64,000 bases of DNA from Carnegiea gigantea. Lineage: Eukaryota > Streptophyta > Magnoliopsida > Caryophyllales > Cactaceae. Both the position numbers and the translations under genes were made by a program. Shown here one piece after another: positions 32,661-45,527 of this stretch; the stretch's first letter is position 1, and every line of letters starts with the position of its first letter. The notes under the pieces are model-generated. The model was given only the letters and a program-made list of their open reading frames with translations, was not told the origin of the DNA and did not search any database. The DNA lies in assembly GCA_029747015.1 (NCBI GenBank), contig JAKOGI010000436.1, positions 103,501 to 167,500 on the forward strand, in the 5' to 3' direction.

Positions 32661-34049
32661 TTCATCGACCTAGGCAGGCAATAGTTAAGGCCTAGATGTG
32701 GATTAATGCAGGGGAGCGGAGTAGCAAATTGATGTTATGCAAAGTATAATTTTGAAACGACAATTAAAACGAAATGGGAAATAACGAAATTGAAATTGAA
32801 ATAAACAGAGCAGATGAATAAAAACTTACTTTGATTGAATTGACAAAACTTGAAACAAGGATTTGAATCGAACTCTTGGTGATGGAGTACAAGATATTAT
32901 GGAGAAGGCTTTTTAAGGAAAGAAGGAGGCTTGTAGTGATTTTTTGCTACGTGATTTGCATTCTTTGATCTTGTCGATCACATGATGCCTAATATAACAC
33001 TATTGAGTATCTATTTATGGAATACAAGATGGAATTAAATGTGTACAAGTGGACGATAAAGATTGAATCTTGTGTTGATAATTTTTGCCGACAATCTTGA
33101 ATTATTGCTGCTTCGTATTAAACTTGGACTGGAACCACGTCAAAAGTGAAATCGTGCTGAGTAAAAATGAACCTTAGACTGTTCTTGAATTATTGTCCCT
33201 TTTGAACAGTATTCTGATGAGCTGTCTTCTTGAATAGTATTCTTGAATAATTACTCTGATGAGCTGTCATCTTGAACAGTATTCTTGAATAATTACTTTG
33301 ATGAGCTGTCCCGAACAGTGTTTAGATAAGCTATCATGAATAGTACGTTTGAATAATTGTTCTGATGACTTGAACTGTTTTGTAGGGATGAGTCATTACA
33401 TTTGATGATGGTGAGTCCTGGCCTTGTATAATTACTTGCCGTGTTGAGTCATTGCCTATTTTGATGAGTCATTGCACTTGATGTTGACAAGATGATGGGT
33501 CATGGCCTTGCATAATTACTTGCTCTGTTGAGTCATTGTCTTGATAAGGCATTATTGAATTGAGGGTTGACATGTTGAATTGCCTTAATAATTGCTAGAC
33601 ATCAATTTTGACTCGATCTTCGTGGATATTGAATTGCTAGCCTTCGTTAGACATCTTGTACATTGAATTGATCTTTGATTTTTGGAATTGAACTTGGCAA
33701 CGTGGACATTGATCTAGACTTCTGATCTTGGATATTGCTGTCTTGAATACTTCTGAACTTGGACACTGCTGGCTTGAATGATCATGGGATCTTGGATATT
33801 GCTGCCTTGGATACTTCTGAACTTGGATACTGCTGGCTTGAAAGATCATGGAGATCCCCTCCTGGGGCCTTGAGATTGAGTGGAACATAAAATGATGGAA
33901 TCCTACAAAAGAAAAACTGCGTAAAGAGATAATAGCTCTTACTTTTGCCAAAGGTCAAGACCTTTACGGGCTCTTTTCTTGTTTTATTTTTTGTTTTTGT
34001 TTTTTGTTTTTTGTTTTTTTTGAATAACAACTAGGAGTAGAAAATCTAC
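32661..34049 (-). promoter_or_regulatory. 3' region, promoter with altered TATA, and leader (U9)
   Basis: On the minus strand, the 3' region holds a tandem copy of about 80 bases (about 33735-33855, with GGCTTGAATGATCATGG repeated), also present in U14. ACTGTTC repeats and TGACTCA sites occupy about 33560-33190. The TATA position reads CATAAATA (33019-33012), so the first base is changed. The early leader carries the insertion with GATCTTGTCGATCAC shared with U5 and U14. Confidence 0.75.
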
Positions 34050-34228
34050 TCAATCGTCATAAGGATCTTGAGCACAAGGACCACCCTAGGGGTCATAATC
34101 TGAACGAACTGAGGATAAATCTGATGAGGTAGCCTTAGATATCAATAATTGTTTTTGTGGTTTGAGTAATTTGATCTCTTTCCTGAGTACTGGGAGTTTA
34201 TTGAGGAGGTTAAGTCGGATTTCTAGAG
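34050..34228 (-). other. Conserved 3' short reading frame, internally deleted (U9)
   Basis: This is the Leu-rich stretch after RNase H with an internal deletion (joining near 34185-34190) that U14 shares. It ends in the common tail with a TGA at 34050-34052. Confidence 0.38.
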
Positions 34229-36430
34229 CTAATGATGGGATCCTTGTAAAATTCTCGTGTTAAAAAATCGGGTAAAGAGTTGTCTTTGCCTTGAATAAAG
34301 TCAATGTCAAAATCAAATGCAGATAGAATAGCTTGCTAGCAAGCAAATATTTGTTTGGAAACAATATGTTGAACATCCTTTTGAAGAATTTTTTTTGTAG
34401 ATTTGCAATCTATGCGAAGAAGAAATTTTTTATTAAACAAATCATCTTAAAATTTAGAAATACATAAAACGATTGATAAAATTTCCTTTTTAATTGTTGA
34501 ATAATTTTTTTGGGTTTCATTCCAAATGTCGGAATGGTAATGGACTATTTGTTCGATAGAATCAGAGGGGAGTTTCTTTTGTTTAAGGATACCACCGTAA
34601 CCTATTTCCGATGCATCGGTTTGGACTATCATAAATGCATTTGGGTGTGGTATTCCTAGACATGGTAAGATTTTGACCTTTTGTTTAAGTATTCTGATAG
34701 TATTAGTATGCTCTTCAGACCAAGGAGGAGCATGTTTGCGTAATCGTTTACAGAGGGGTTTACACAACTTTCTTAGATTTGGGAAAAAATCAGACACATA
34801 ATTAAGACAACCCAAAAATCATTGTAATTGATTTTTATCTTTGATTTCATCGGGAAATTTATCTGCGAATTCAATGGCTCTAGTAATTAGGCGTATAGTG
34901 CCTTGGTAGATATCATGTCCTAAAAATCTAATTTTGGTTTGGCATAATTTCATTTTAGGTGCAGATATAACTAATCCGTTCTTCTTGATAACATGTAAAA
35001 AGGTATGAAGATGTTTAAAGTGTTGGTCAATATTATTTTAATAGACAAGGACATCATCTATATAAACTATTGTGAAATGAGTGTAAGGATTGAAAATATC
35101 ATTCATAATATTTTGAAATTCTGAAGGTGCATTTTTTAATCCAAAAGGTATAACATTCCACTCATAATGTCCGAATGGAACTGTAAATGTTGTCTTATAT
35201 CTGTCTTCTTCTTTAATTTGAATTTGCCAAAAACCACCTTTCATATCGAATTTTGAGAATATTTTTGCATCCTACGAGCGATTGAGCGGATCACGTTTAT
35301 TAGGAATTGGATATCTTATCCATTGTAATACTTTGTTTAATGGTTTATAATTAATAACTAAACGAGGGACGCCGCGTTCCTTTTCGGCTTGATTATTAAC
35401 ATAAAATACTGCACAGCTCCAAGGAGATTTAGATGGTCTAATTAATCCCTTTTTTAATAATGTTTCTCTTTCTCTTTTACAAAATTCAAGGAGTTCTTTA
35501 TTCATCTGAATAGGTCTAGCTTTGGTTGGAATATTTTTTTCAGAGAAATCTTTTTCATAAGGAGGTGATAGTATATGCTTTTTTCTTTGCCAAAATGCAT
35601 TGGGAAGATTAGAGCATACTTCATTCTTAAACAATGTTTGTAGTTCATGTATCTTCTTTTGAATAGAGGGTTGTTGTAACCTTTCTTCAATTTTTTTATA
35701 AACAATTTCGTTTTGTAAAAAATGAATATGTTTTTTCTTTTCATGAAGAAGATTAATTTGTTTTAATATTGGGGAACTATGCAATAAAGATAAATCTTTT
35801 TGATAAACAGGGGTAACAAATTTGAATGATATTGTAGTTCCCATGATTTTCGTATGCACACCGATTTGATCTACTTTAAATGGACAGATTTGAGTAATAA
35901 AAGGTGTTCCAAGAATAACTTCTTGACCTGAATCTCGTACTAAAATAAATGAGTTTTTGAAATAATATCCTTGATTGCAGATGTAAGCATTTGATAATTT
36001 ATACTTAATTTGTAATGTCATACCGTTAGCACTATGGAGTCGTTGCCATACCGTTAGCACTATGGAGTCATTCTTTTGTCTTTTCATAATATATTGAGGG
36101 AATTAATCCTTCCTGTATACAATTTTGATCTGCACCACTATCTAAGAGTGCAATAGGATTGAATTCAAAACTATTCTTAATTTTAAGAGTAATATGAATA
36201 TACCATTTTTGAAAATTTATTTGATTAATAGTTGAAACAAATTGTTGATCAGCAAGGGTATCTTCTGTTTGAATGTTTGATGAAGAAGGTCTGTTTTTTA
36301 TTAATATTAATCTTGTTTCTAATTCAAGATCTTTTGTCTGTAATGAACATAAATCTTTCTGTAAATTTTTAATTTGTTCTTTTAATATATTAACTTCGCT
36401 TTTCAAGTGTTGAATATTAACTGCCTTTAA
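34229..36430 (-). pseudogene. Protease, RT and RNase H region (U9)
   Basis: The open pieces on the minus strand are 36068-36748 (linker and protease, with DSGADQNC), 35272-36087 (protease end and RT entry through RGVPRLVINYKPLNKVLQ), 35038-35244 (RT core with GFWQIQIKEEDRY and YIDD at 35064-35053) and 34447-34815 (RNase H with IVQTDASEIGYGGILKQ). Breaks: a 28-base tandem duplication around 36019-36070 that shifts the frame at the protease, and stops near 35270 and 35037. There is also a one-base deletion near the RNase H end (about 34248) and a TAG terminus at 34229. Confidence 0.88.
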
Positions 36431-38957
36431 AATATTTGGAATCTCACATGTTTCAAATATTTTATTGATACTTACCTTATGAAGGGGTTTTAAAGAATCT
36501 TCTTTTATTAATATACTCTTGAGTTTTTGTAAATACTCTTTCTGTAATTCTGTATCTTGAATTTGTTCAATTAAATCTAATAAAAATTGTTTTTCATTAT
36601 TATTAGTAGTTATGACATTAATACACTTATAGCATGATCTTGAGGACTCATTACCTGATGAACATTCACCTGAATCATTTTCTAATTCATTGACATTATT
36701 GTCTTCATAATCAGAGGAGGATGATGAATTTTCTGATTGAATAGGCATCTCCTTGAGTTCAAATAATACAATTAATTTCTCTTGAATATCTGGATATTCG
36801 GCATATATTTCATTGAGTTTCTTTTTGACTTTACCATTTTTTGCATCGTGACCTAATTTACCACATTTATGACAAGTATTAGTATTATCGACTTTCTTTT
36901 TTGAGATAGTCTTTTTAGGACTTAAATTTTTGTAATTTGGCTATCTTGTAGTATATTGTTTCTTCTTATTAATTTGAGTATTTCTTCGTTTTTTGACAGA
37001 TGGACCTTCTAACTTTGGAAGACAAAATGCTTCACAAAAAGAACCTAATTCTTTTCGTTTAGCAGCTTTATCTGTTGAATATCTTGCTTGTGTTTTTAAT
37101 TCATTACATAATGAAATTCCTTCTTCTTTAATAAAACTTAATAATTGACCAAACGTAATTTGTTCGAATGGAATTGGACCTTTACTGATGACTTCACTTA
37201 ATTTATTGAATATTCTTTGAGAAAATAAAGATGGTAATTCTGAAATAATCCAATAAGGTTGACGACAGTCTTCTCTTTTTAATGGATATGTTAAAAATGT
37301 ATCTTTGTACTAATTGTAATCTTCGAGTGTTGGACATTTTAGATTTGTTAAAAGCATATATGTTGCAGCAGTAATATCTTTTGGACTTCCAAGAAAATTA
37401 GTAACTATTGTATAAATTAATGTTTCTATATTATCTAGTTGTCCTTGAGAAGTAGTATGAGTTCGGATTTTATTACGTTCTTCTTCTTGAATATAATTCT
37501 CCCACCACTTTTTGAGTATACCAGTGAATCCAGAGGTTAATAAATCAAAAGATTGTAAATCTGTTGCACGTTTAGCTGAATAAGCTGTATAAGTAATTAA
37601 CATTCTTTGGAGTGTTATAAATATTTCATGGTCACTAGGACCATCAATAGTCCATTCATATATTGAATCACCAACAAAGTTTTCAGTAATTATTGTTTTA
37701 GCACTTTCAAGGTGAAGATCTGGAGGAGTTTGTTTGGAATAATATGGGATTTCTTTTTTATATATTTTATTAATGTTTTGAAAATCATCATCTGATAGGG
37801 ATAAATTTTTTCTAAAACGTTAACTGTATTGTTAATTAGATTGTGGGTTGAAGTTTCTGCTTCTTTTAATTATTCATCAATCTTGGAAATTAAGGGAGTA
37901 TTAGTATCTGGGAGTTCTAATTTATTTGAACGTCTTATTTTGAATAAGGGTTTTGCAATATCATTTAAGAAGTTTGGCTTATCTTTTTTAGTGTCATTAA
38001 TATCTAAATTTTCTAATTTTTCAGTTAATGAATCAATTTCTTATTTTTTAACAATTACTTCAACTTGAGTAGATACCATATGGACTTATTGAGACATTAT
38101 ATGTAATACTTGATTTGTATAATTATTTTGATGATATACCTTTTTAATATCACTTAGAGTCACTTGACTATTTTCTGTATTATTTCTACCTATTTTGAAT
38201 GGAGTGGCTGGAATATTACCTTCAGGAGTTTTTAAAATAATTTCTTCTAATGGAGGAATAAAAGAAGTAAGTATTTGACCATTTTTAAGTGTCCATTTTT
38301 TAGCAAAATTAATATTAGTATTTATTTCTTTAACTTGGAATGGGTCTGGAAGATTATTATCAGATGCAAACATAGCTCACCAATTAAAGAAAGTAACATT
38401 GACTTGGTGTCTTTTCATGAATGAATACTATTCTTGCCTGATGAATGCTTGAGTATTTAAATCAAAGTGTGAAAGAACCATTCTCTTTTGACCTTATTTT
38501 CTATTGAATTGAAATTTTGACGTAAGTAATCTTTATTGATTTCAAAGGGCTTTGAAATAACATTAATGAAGGAAAATGATGGAGGTTGCATGGTTGAATA
38601 AGTTGGGGAACCTATGGATGAAGTAGCTTCATCTATTGGCTCAACTATTGAAGCTTTGTAATAAATTTTTTGAGTATCTTCAACTTGATTATCTTTTAAA
38701 TAATCATTATTAGAGGAACTAGAGGGTATTGAATATGAAGTTCGAAGGAGTTCTAGATTTGCTAAAGGTTTTGAAGATAGACTATGTTCTTTACTTGAAT
38801 TAAATCTTATTAGTATTCTACCATTAGTCTCTTCTGTTATTTGTTTAGGAATTTTCCAATTAGACACATCAATTTGACAACTAACTTCCCTACTGTTAAC
38901 CACATTTGTGTTCTTACTACTACCTAAACTAAGACGATCTCTAACCCAAGAGGCCAT
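36431..38957 (-). pseudogene. MP-less capsid polyprotein region (U9)
   Basis: The start is at 38957. An open piece of 166 codons (38457-38957) has the N-terminal stub followed directly by ITEETNGRILIRF, so there is no movement protein. A one-base loss near 38475 ends it. Further pieces are 38086-38373 and 37310-37603. The knuckle near 36880-36838 has Cys-x2-Cys and His but its last Cys is Gly. A gap near 37245 removes a few residues (WKEKF). Confidence 0.83.
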
Positions 38958-39137
38958 ATGAGTTACATTTGAACACTTAGTTAGGAGTCACGCACATTCT
39001 ACCGGTACCACTAGGACCACCCCAGCGGGACCACCTAACCACGGCTGACCAACGGACTTACTGGGGCTGACCAACAGCTGACCAACGCTAGCAACAGCTA
39101 GACACTAACTAAGGGCACTAACTTGGCTCTGATACCA
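38958..39137 (-). promoter_or_regulatory. PBS and post-PBS leader with uORF (U9)
   Basis: PBS TGGTATCAGAGCCAAG is at 39137-39122. The uORF MCVTPN is at 38997-38977. GTTGGTCAGC repeats lie between. Confidence 0.85.
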
Positions 39138-40307
39138 GGAGAGCAGGATCGACCTAGGCGGGCAATAGTTAGGGCCTAAATGTGGATTAATGCAGCAGGG
39201 GAGTGGAGTAGCAAATTGATGTTATGCAGAAATTAATTTTGAAATGATAATTAAAATGAAATTGGAAACAACAAAATCGAAATTGAAATAAACAAAGTGG
39301 ATGAATAAAAAATTACTTTGATTGAATTGATAAAAGTTGATATAAAGATTTGAATCGAAGCTCTTGGTTATGGAGTACAAAGGATATGGAGAAGGCTTTT
39401 GAGGGAAGGAGGAGGCTTGTGACTTTTTGCTATGTGATTTGCACTCTGCCTAATACAACGCTATGGAGTATCTATTTATAGAATACAATATGGAATTAAA
39501 TGTGTACAAGTGGACAATAAAGATTGAATCTTGTGTTGATAACTTTTGCCGACAATCTTGAATTATTGCTGCTTCGTGTTGAACTTGGACTGGAACCACG
39601 TGAAAAGTGCTGAATAATAATGAACTTTGAATTATTGTCCTTTTTGAACAGTATTCTGATGAGCTGTCCTCTTCAACAGTATTCTTAAATAATTACTCTG
39701 ATAAGATGTTTTCTTGAATAGTAGTCTTGAATAATTGCTTTGATGAGCTGTCCCGAATAGTGTTTAGATAAGCTGTCGTGAACAGTACGCTTGAATAATT
39801 GTTCTGATGACTTGAACTGTTTTGTCGTGATGAGTCATTACATTTGATGATGATGAGTCATGGCCTTACATAATTGCTTGTTGTGTTGAGTCATTGCCTA
39901 TCTTCATGAGTTATTGCTTTTGATAAGGCATGATTGAATTGAGTATTGACGCGTTGAATTGCCTTAATAATTGCTAGACATCTTTTTTGGCTTGCTCTTC
40001 TTGGAAATGCAACGTGGACATTGAATTGATCTTTGATTTTTGTGAATTGAGCTTGGCAACGTAGACATTGATCTGAACTTCTGAACCTGGATAGTGCTAG
40101 CTTGAATAAACTGCTGGCTTGAATGATCATGGAAATCCTTGGATACTGCTGGCATGATCATGGAAGCCTGCGAAAGAAAAACTGTGTAAAGAGATAATGG
40201 CCCTTACTTTTGCCAAAGATCAAGGCCTTTGCGGGCTGTTTTCTTGTTTTGTTTTTTGTAATTTTGTTTTTTTTTTTTTGAATAACGACTAGGAGTAGAA
40301 AATCTAC
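39138..40307 (-). promoter_or_regulatory. 3' region, promoter and leader (U10)
   Basis: On the minus strand: hairpin arm near 40310-40294, T-run (A-run on the coding strand), the decayed AAAGG inverted repeat, shortened TGACTCA block (about 39930-39835), ACTGTTC repeats (about 39800-39640) and TATAAATA at 39480-39473. The uORF1 ATG has become GTG. Confidence 0.77.
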
Positions 40308-40405
40308 TCAATAGTTATAAGGATCTTGAGCACAAGGACCACCACAGGGGTCATAATTTGAATGTGCTGAGAATGAGAATGAATTTAATTTGTAGTAGAC
40401 GGGGA
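40308..40405 (-). other. Conserved 3' short reading frame (U10)
   Basis: Ser-rich open stretch past ORF-X ending with the common C-terminal tail; stop at 40308-40310. Confidence 0.35.
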
Positions 40406-41220
40406 TTAGTAACGAAAATGGAAGAAATCATCTTGTAGAAATTTGCAACATAGGCTATATTTTGTGTGAACAAGACAGGAAGCATCGATTTGGAATGGAT
40501 ACTGTAATGGTATGAGGACTTGATTATGACTTTGATCAACTGGATAAATGTGAATATCGGGGAATACTTTTGACACAAATTTGAAAATATGAGGTTCAAA
40601 AGCTGTCCAATATTCAAGCTATTTGTGGAACCATTTGAAATAATTAATATACCCAATGGGCATAATGATAAGAACCAGATGATTGTTAACATCTTGGACA
40701 AGTGTTTGATAAGTTTTGATAAGTTTGAAATAACTGTAAAATGTACTTCAGAGGAATTGTACCATTCTTGATAATTAATGAAAATAGCATTTTCATTATA
40801 TCGTGGCCCATAGAACGATGCATAGTAGAGTTCATGGTCACGAAGATATAATAGGAGCGATTCATGTGGAAAATTTGTTAGTTGTATAAAATTGGAGTCA
40901 TTGAATACTTGTGAGTTTTGGCCGTTGTCATTCATGGTGAGACTTGTATAGAAATGTTCTGATAATTCAGAAGAAGGTATTTGAGTGGAAGATGAAGGAT
41001 GTTGAATCGAGGTCTGAGGAAGTTCTTCAATATGTGAAATTTGGAATTAACTTGGAACAGAATTTGCATAGGTAGGATGGGTTTGAGTATTCATGATGAA
41101 GTTTGAATGGTTGATAACTGAAAATAAATTATGGTTGTTGTCAGAGAGGGAAAAATTCGTAGTAAACTTTTTTGTTTCAAAACTTTTGAAAATAGTTTGT
41201 GAAAATATCTTACTCCGCAT
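40406..41220 (-). pseudogene. ORF-X pseudogene (U10)
   Basis: The frame from the ATG at 41220 to the family stop at 40406 is 815 bases, one short, because a base is lost near 40744 (before FTVISN in the shifted frame). A CAA-to-TAA at 41047 also stops it after PTYANSVPS. Conserved segments such as FIQLTNFPHESLLLYL and YYASFYGPRYNENAIFIN are clear. Function unknown. Confidence 0.78.
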
Positions 41221-41234
41221 TGAATGGGTTGGGG

Positions 41235-42170
41235 CTATATGATTTGACATTGGCCTAAGCAGGTATTGAGTATTCTAAGATTGGTTTTCCAATATTCTAT
41301 GGTCTTTTCTAGATCATGACGCTGGCACATTAATTAATAATAATTATGCAACCATTTTGTATAAAATTTATTGAAATTTGTGCATGCATGCGTAGGCTAA
41401 TGTTTAATTCTTCTAGTTGTTGATTTATTTCTTGTAATTCTTTTTGATCATTATCGAGTCGTTTCATGACTTCAAGTTTCTCTAATTTACACCAATATTT
41501 TGGATTATTGCATTCAATTATCTTGATTTGTCTTGATATTGAGGTGTTTTGTAATAAAGATAAATCTTCTTGATAAACAAGGGTAACAAATTTGAACCAT
41601 GTAGTAGTTCCCATAATTTTCGTATGCACATCGATTTGATCTACTTTAAATGGATAAATTTGAGTAATAAAAGGAGTTCCAAGAATAACTTCTTAACCTA
41701 AATCTCGTATTAAAATAAATGAGTTTTTGAAACAGTATTCCTGATTGCAGATGTAAGCATTTAATAATTTATACTTAATTTGTAATGCCATCCCGTTAGC
41801 ACTATGGAGTTGTTCTTTTGTCTTTTCAGAATATATTGAGGGAATTAATCCTTCTTGTACACAATTTTGATCTACACCACTATCTAAGAGTGCAATAGTA
41901 TTGAATTCAAAACTATCTTTAATTTTAAGAGTAATATGAATATACCATTTTTGAAAATTTATTTGATTAATAGTTGTAACAAGTTGTTGATCAGTAGGAG
42001 TATCTTCTATTTGAATGTTTGAATAAGAAGGTCTATTTTCTATTAATGTTAATCTTGTTTCTAATTCAAGATCTTTTGTCTGTAACGAACATAAATCTTT
42101 CTGTAAATTTTTAATTTGTTCTTTTAATATATTAACCTCGCTTTTCAAGTCTTGAATATTAACTGCTTTT
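41235..42170 (-). pseudogene. Protease plus B-type tail (U10)
   Basis: The open piece 41693-42148 includes the coiled-coil-like linker and the protease motif DSGVDQNC with the catalytic triad intact. A TTG-to-TAA change after IRDLG stops it. The tail is open in 41330-41629 (IKIIECNNPKYWCKLEKLEVM) and ends at the TAG at 41235-41237 after further breaks near 41335 and 41385. Confidence 0.8.
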
Positions 42171-44609
42171 AAAATATTTGAAATCTCACGTGTTTCAAAT
42201 ATTTTATTGATACTTACCTTATGAGGGGGTTTTAAGAAATCTTCTTTTATTAATATACTCTTGAGTTTTTGTAAATACTCTTTTTATAATTCTGTATCTT
42301 GAATTTGCTCAATTAAATCAAATAAAAATTCTTTTTCATTATTATTAGTAGTTATAACATTAATACACTTATAGCATAATCTTGAGGACTCATTATCTAA
42401 TGAATATTCACTTGAATTACTTTCTAATTCATTGACATTATTGTCTTCATAATCAGAGGAGGACGATAAATTTTCTGATTGAATAGGCGTATCTTTGAGT
42501 TCAAATAATGTAATTAATTTCTTTTGAATATCTGAATATTCAGCATATATTTCATTGAGTTTCTTTTTGACTTTACAATTTTTTACATAGTGACCTAATT
42601 TACCACATTTATAACAAGTATTAGTATTATCGACTTTCTTTTTTGGAGTAGCCTTTTTGGGACTTAATTTTTTGTAATTTGGCTTTCTTGTAGTATATTG
42701 TTTCTTCTTATTAATTTGAGTATTTCTTCATTTTTTGATAGATGGAACTTCTAATTTTAGAAGACAAAATGCTTCACAAAAAGAACCTAATTCTTTTCGT
42801 TTAGCAGCTTTATCTGTTGAATATCTGGCTTGTAGTTTTAATTCATTACATAATGAAATTCCTTCTTTTTTAACAAAACTTAATAATTGACCAAATGTAA
42901 TTTGTTCGAATGGAATTGGTTATTTACCGATGACTTCACTTAATTTATTAAATATTCTTTGAGAAAATAAAGATGGTAATCCTGAAATAAATTTTTCTTT
43001 CCAATAAGGTTGACGACAGCCTTCTCTTTTACGTTAAAAATGTATCTTTGTATCAATTGTAATCTTCAAGGGTTGGACATTTTAGCTTTGTTAAAAGAAT
43101 ATATGTTGCAGCAGTAATATCTTTTGGACTTCCAAGAAAATTAGTAACTATTGTATAAATTAATATTTCTATATTATCTAGTTGTCCTTGAGAATTAGTA
43201 TGAGTTCTGATTTTATTACGTTCCTCTTCTTGAATATAATTCTCTCACCAAATTTTGAGTATACCAGTAAATCCAAAGGTTAATAAATCAAAAGCTTGTA
43301 AATTTGTTGCATTTTTAGTTGAATAAGCTGTATAAGCAATTAATATTTTTTGAAGTGTTATAAATATTTCATGGTCACTACGACCATCAATATTCCATTC
43401 ATATATTGAATCACTAGCAAAGTTTTCAGTAATTATTGTTTTAGTACTTTCAAGGTGAAGATCTGGAGAAGTTTGCTTAGAATAATATGAAATTTTCTTT
43501 TTATATATTTTATTAATGTTTTGAAAATCATCATCTGATAGGGATAAATCTTTTTCTAAAATATTAACTGTACTGTTAATTGGATTGTGGGTTGAAGTGT
43601 TTGCTTCTTTTAACTTTTCATCAATCTTGGAAATTAAAAGAGTACTAGTATCTGGGAGTTCTAGTTTATTTGAACGTCTTATTTTGAATAAGGGTTTTGC
43701 AATATCATCTAAGAAGTTTGGCTTATCTTTTTTAGTATCATTAATATCTAAATTTTCTAATTTTTCAGTTAAAGAATCAATTTCTTGTTTTTTAACAATT
43801 GCTTTAACTTGAGTAGAGACCATATTGACTTGTTAAGACACTGTATGTAATACTTGATTTGTATAATTATTTTGATGTTATACTTTTTTAGTATCACTTA
43901 GAATTACTTGACTATTTTCTGTATCATTTCTACCTATTTTGAATGGAGTGGCTGGAATATTACCTTCAGGAGTTTTTAAAATAATTTCTTCTAATGGAGG
44001 AATAAAAGAAGTAATTATTTGACCATTTTTGAGTGTCCATTTTTTTGCAAAATTAATATTAGTATTTATTTCTTTGACATGGAATGGGTCTGGAAGATTA
44101 TTATCAGAGGCAAACATAGCCCACCAATTAAAGAAAGTAATATTGACTTGGTGTCTTTCCATGAATGTATACCATTCTTGCCTAATGAATGGTTGAGCAT
44201 TTAAATCAAAGTGTGAAAGGAACCATTCTCTTTTGACCTTATTTTCTATTGAATTGAAATTTTGACGTAAGTAATATTTACTGATTTCAAAGGGCTTTGA
44301 AATAACATTAATTGAAGAAAATGATGGAGGTTGCATGGTTGAATAAGTTGGGAAACCTATGGATCAAGTGGCTTCATCTATTGGCTCAGCTATTGGAGTT
44401 TTGTAATAAATTTTTTGAGTATCTTCAACGTGATTATCTTTTAAATAATCATAATTAGAGGACCTAGAGGGCATTGAATATGAAGTCCGAGGGAGTTCTA
44501 GATTTTCTAAAGGTTTTGAAGATAGACTATATTCTTTACTTGAATTAAATTTTATTAGTATTCGACCATCAGGCGCTTATATTATTTGCTTAATATTCTA
44601 TTGAGCAAT
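42171..44609 (-). pseudogene. Capsid polyprotein region with intact CCHC knuckle (U10)
   Basis: Open pieces 43878-44336 (FFNWWAMFASDNNLPDP) and 43245-43823 (SLTEKLENLDINDTKK through YEWNIDGRSDHEIFITLQ) cover most of the capsid. The knuckle C-x2-C-x4-H-x4-C is intact at 42616-42575. Breaks include a stop after the Gln pair near 43835, a lost Trp at 43245 and a deletion near 43030 that removes LLKRE. Confidence 0.83.
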
Positions 44610-45371
44610 ATTTCTTTGTGGTCTAGTATTTTGAGTAATAAATTCTTGGGGAATAGTAATTTCATTCTATTTTAATAACTTAGGAGTAAAGGTATTAATA
44701 TTGTCTGATTCAGCTTTTAATAATGTTGTTTCATCTAAAGTAGATTTTAATAGACATTTTGGATTAAGTTGGGATGATAGTAATTTGAAATATACTCTGT
44801 AAGTAATAGCAAAATTTCTTGAAAGCTCACAAAATTGAACCTTTAAATCGTTTTGGATATTTGGAAGATGGATATCTAACACTAAGGTATCCATAATCCA
44901 AAGGTCATTTAAATCTACTGAATAATTTGGACAACAATTAAAATATATGGGACCATTGCAAATATTAGTTTGAGTCATGGCTAATAACGAATCTTTATAA
45001 CGTATTAATCTATTGTGTCTTAGGGCTATGAATATAGGACAATCTAATCCTAATCTTGTTAAAGGTTTGAGTGCTACTTGAATCATGCCAAAATGAATGT
45101 ATCGATATTTCTCTTAATATTTTTTCATAGCAACTTTTGAAAGTAATTTAATAGTTTGGAATTCTTCGTCTATACTAAATGTTTCTTCATGATCTTTTAT
45201 TGATAAAGCACTATTGAAATCGAACTTACCTATTTGATAAATTATTTCTATCTTTTGTTTAGGAATTTTCCAATTAGACATATCAACTTGACAACTAACT
45301 TCTCTACTGTTAACCACATTTGAGTTCTTACTACTACCTAAACTAAGACGATCTCTAACCCAACAGGCCAT
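44610..45371 (-). pseudogene. Movement protein region (U10)
   Basis: The start is at 45371 (MACWVRDRLSLGSSKNS; Ser to Cys at position 3). Open parts 45114-45371 and 44667-45086 lie in the same frame, separated by a CAA-to-TAA stop. They cover IETIYQIGKFDFNSALSIKD, IQVALKPLTRLGLDCPIF, ICNGPIYFNCCPNYSVDLND, VLDIHLPNIQNDLKVQF and FAITYRVYFKLLSSQ. Along with U13 it is among the best-kept movement proteins in the window. The 30K-superfamily assignment comes from position in the polyprotein and beta-rich pattern. Confidence 0.8.
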
Positions 45372-45527
45372 CTGAGTTACATTTGAACACTTAGCTGGGA
45401 GTCATGCACATTCTACCGGGACCAATGGGACCACCCCACCGGGACCACCTAACCACGGCTGACCAACGGACTTACTGGGGCTGACCACCTAACACTAACG
45501 AAGGGCACTAACTTGGCTCTGATACCA
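45372..45527 (-). promoter_or_regulatory. PBS and shortened post-PBS leader with uORF (U10)
   Basis: PBS TGGTATCAGAGCCAAG is at 45527-45512. A deletion between the PBS and the GTTGGTCAGC block shortens this leader. The uORF MCMTPS is at 45411-45391. Confidence 0.85.

Larger units (their letters stand above)
32661..39137 (-). mobile_element. U9: complete-length A-type unit
   Basis: Minus-strand order: PBS (39137), MP-less start (38957), capsid, protease, RT, RNase H (stop 34229), 3' region, altered TATA (33019), leader to 32663. The length is near 6.5 kb. Its 3' region carries a duplicated segment and a deletion shared with U14. Confidence 0.87.
39138..45527 (-). mobile_element. U10: complete-length B-type unit
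   Basis: Minus strand: PBS (45527), movement protein, capsid, protease, tail, ORF-X, 3' region, TATA (39480) and leader running into the PBS of U9. The PBS-to-PBS length is 6,390 bases. It is in tandem with U9, so a B-type and an A-type genome lie head-to-tail. Confidence 0.88.
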
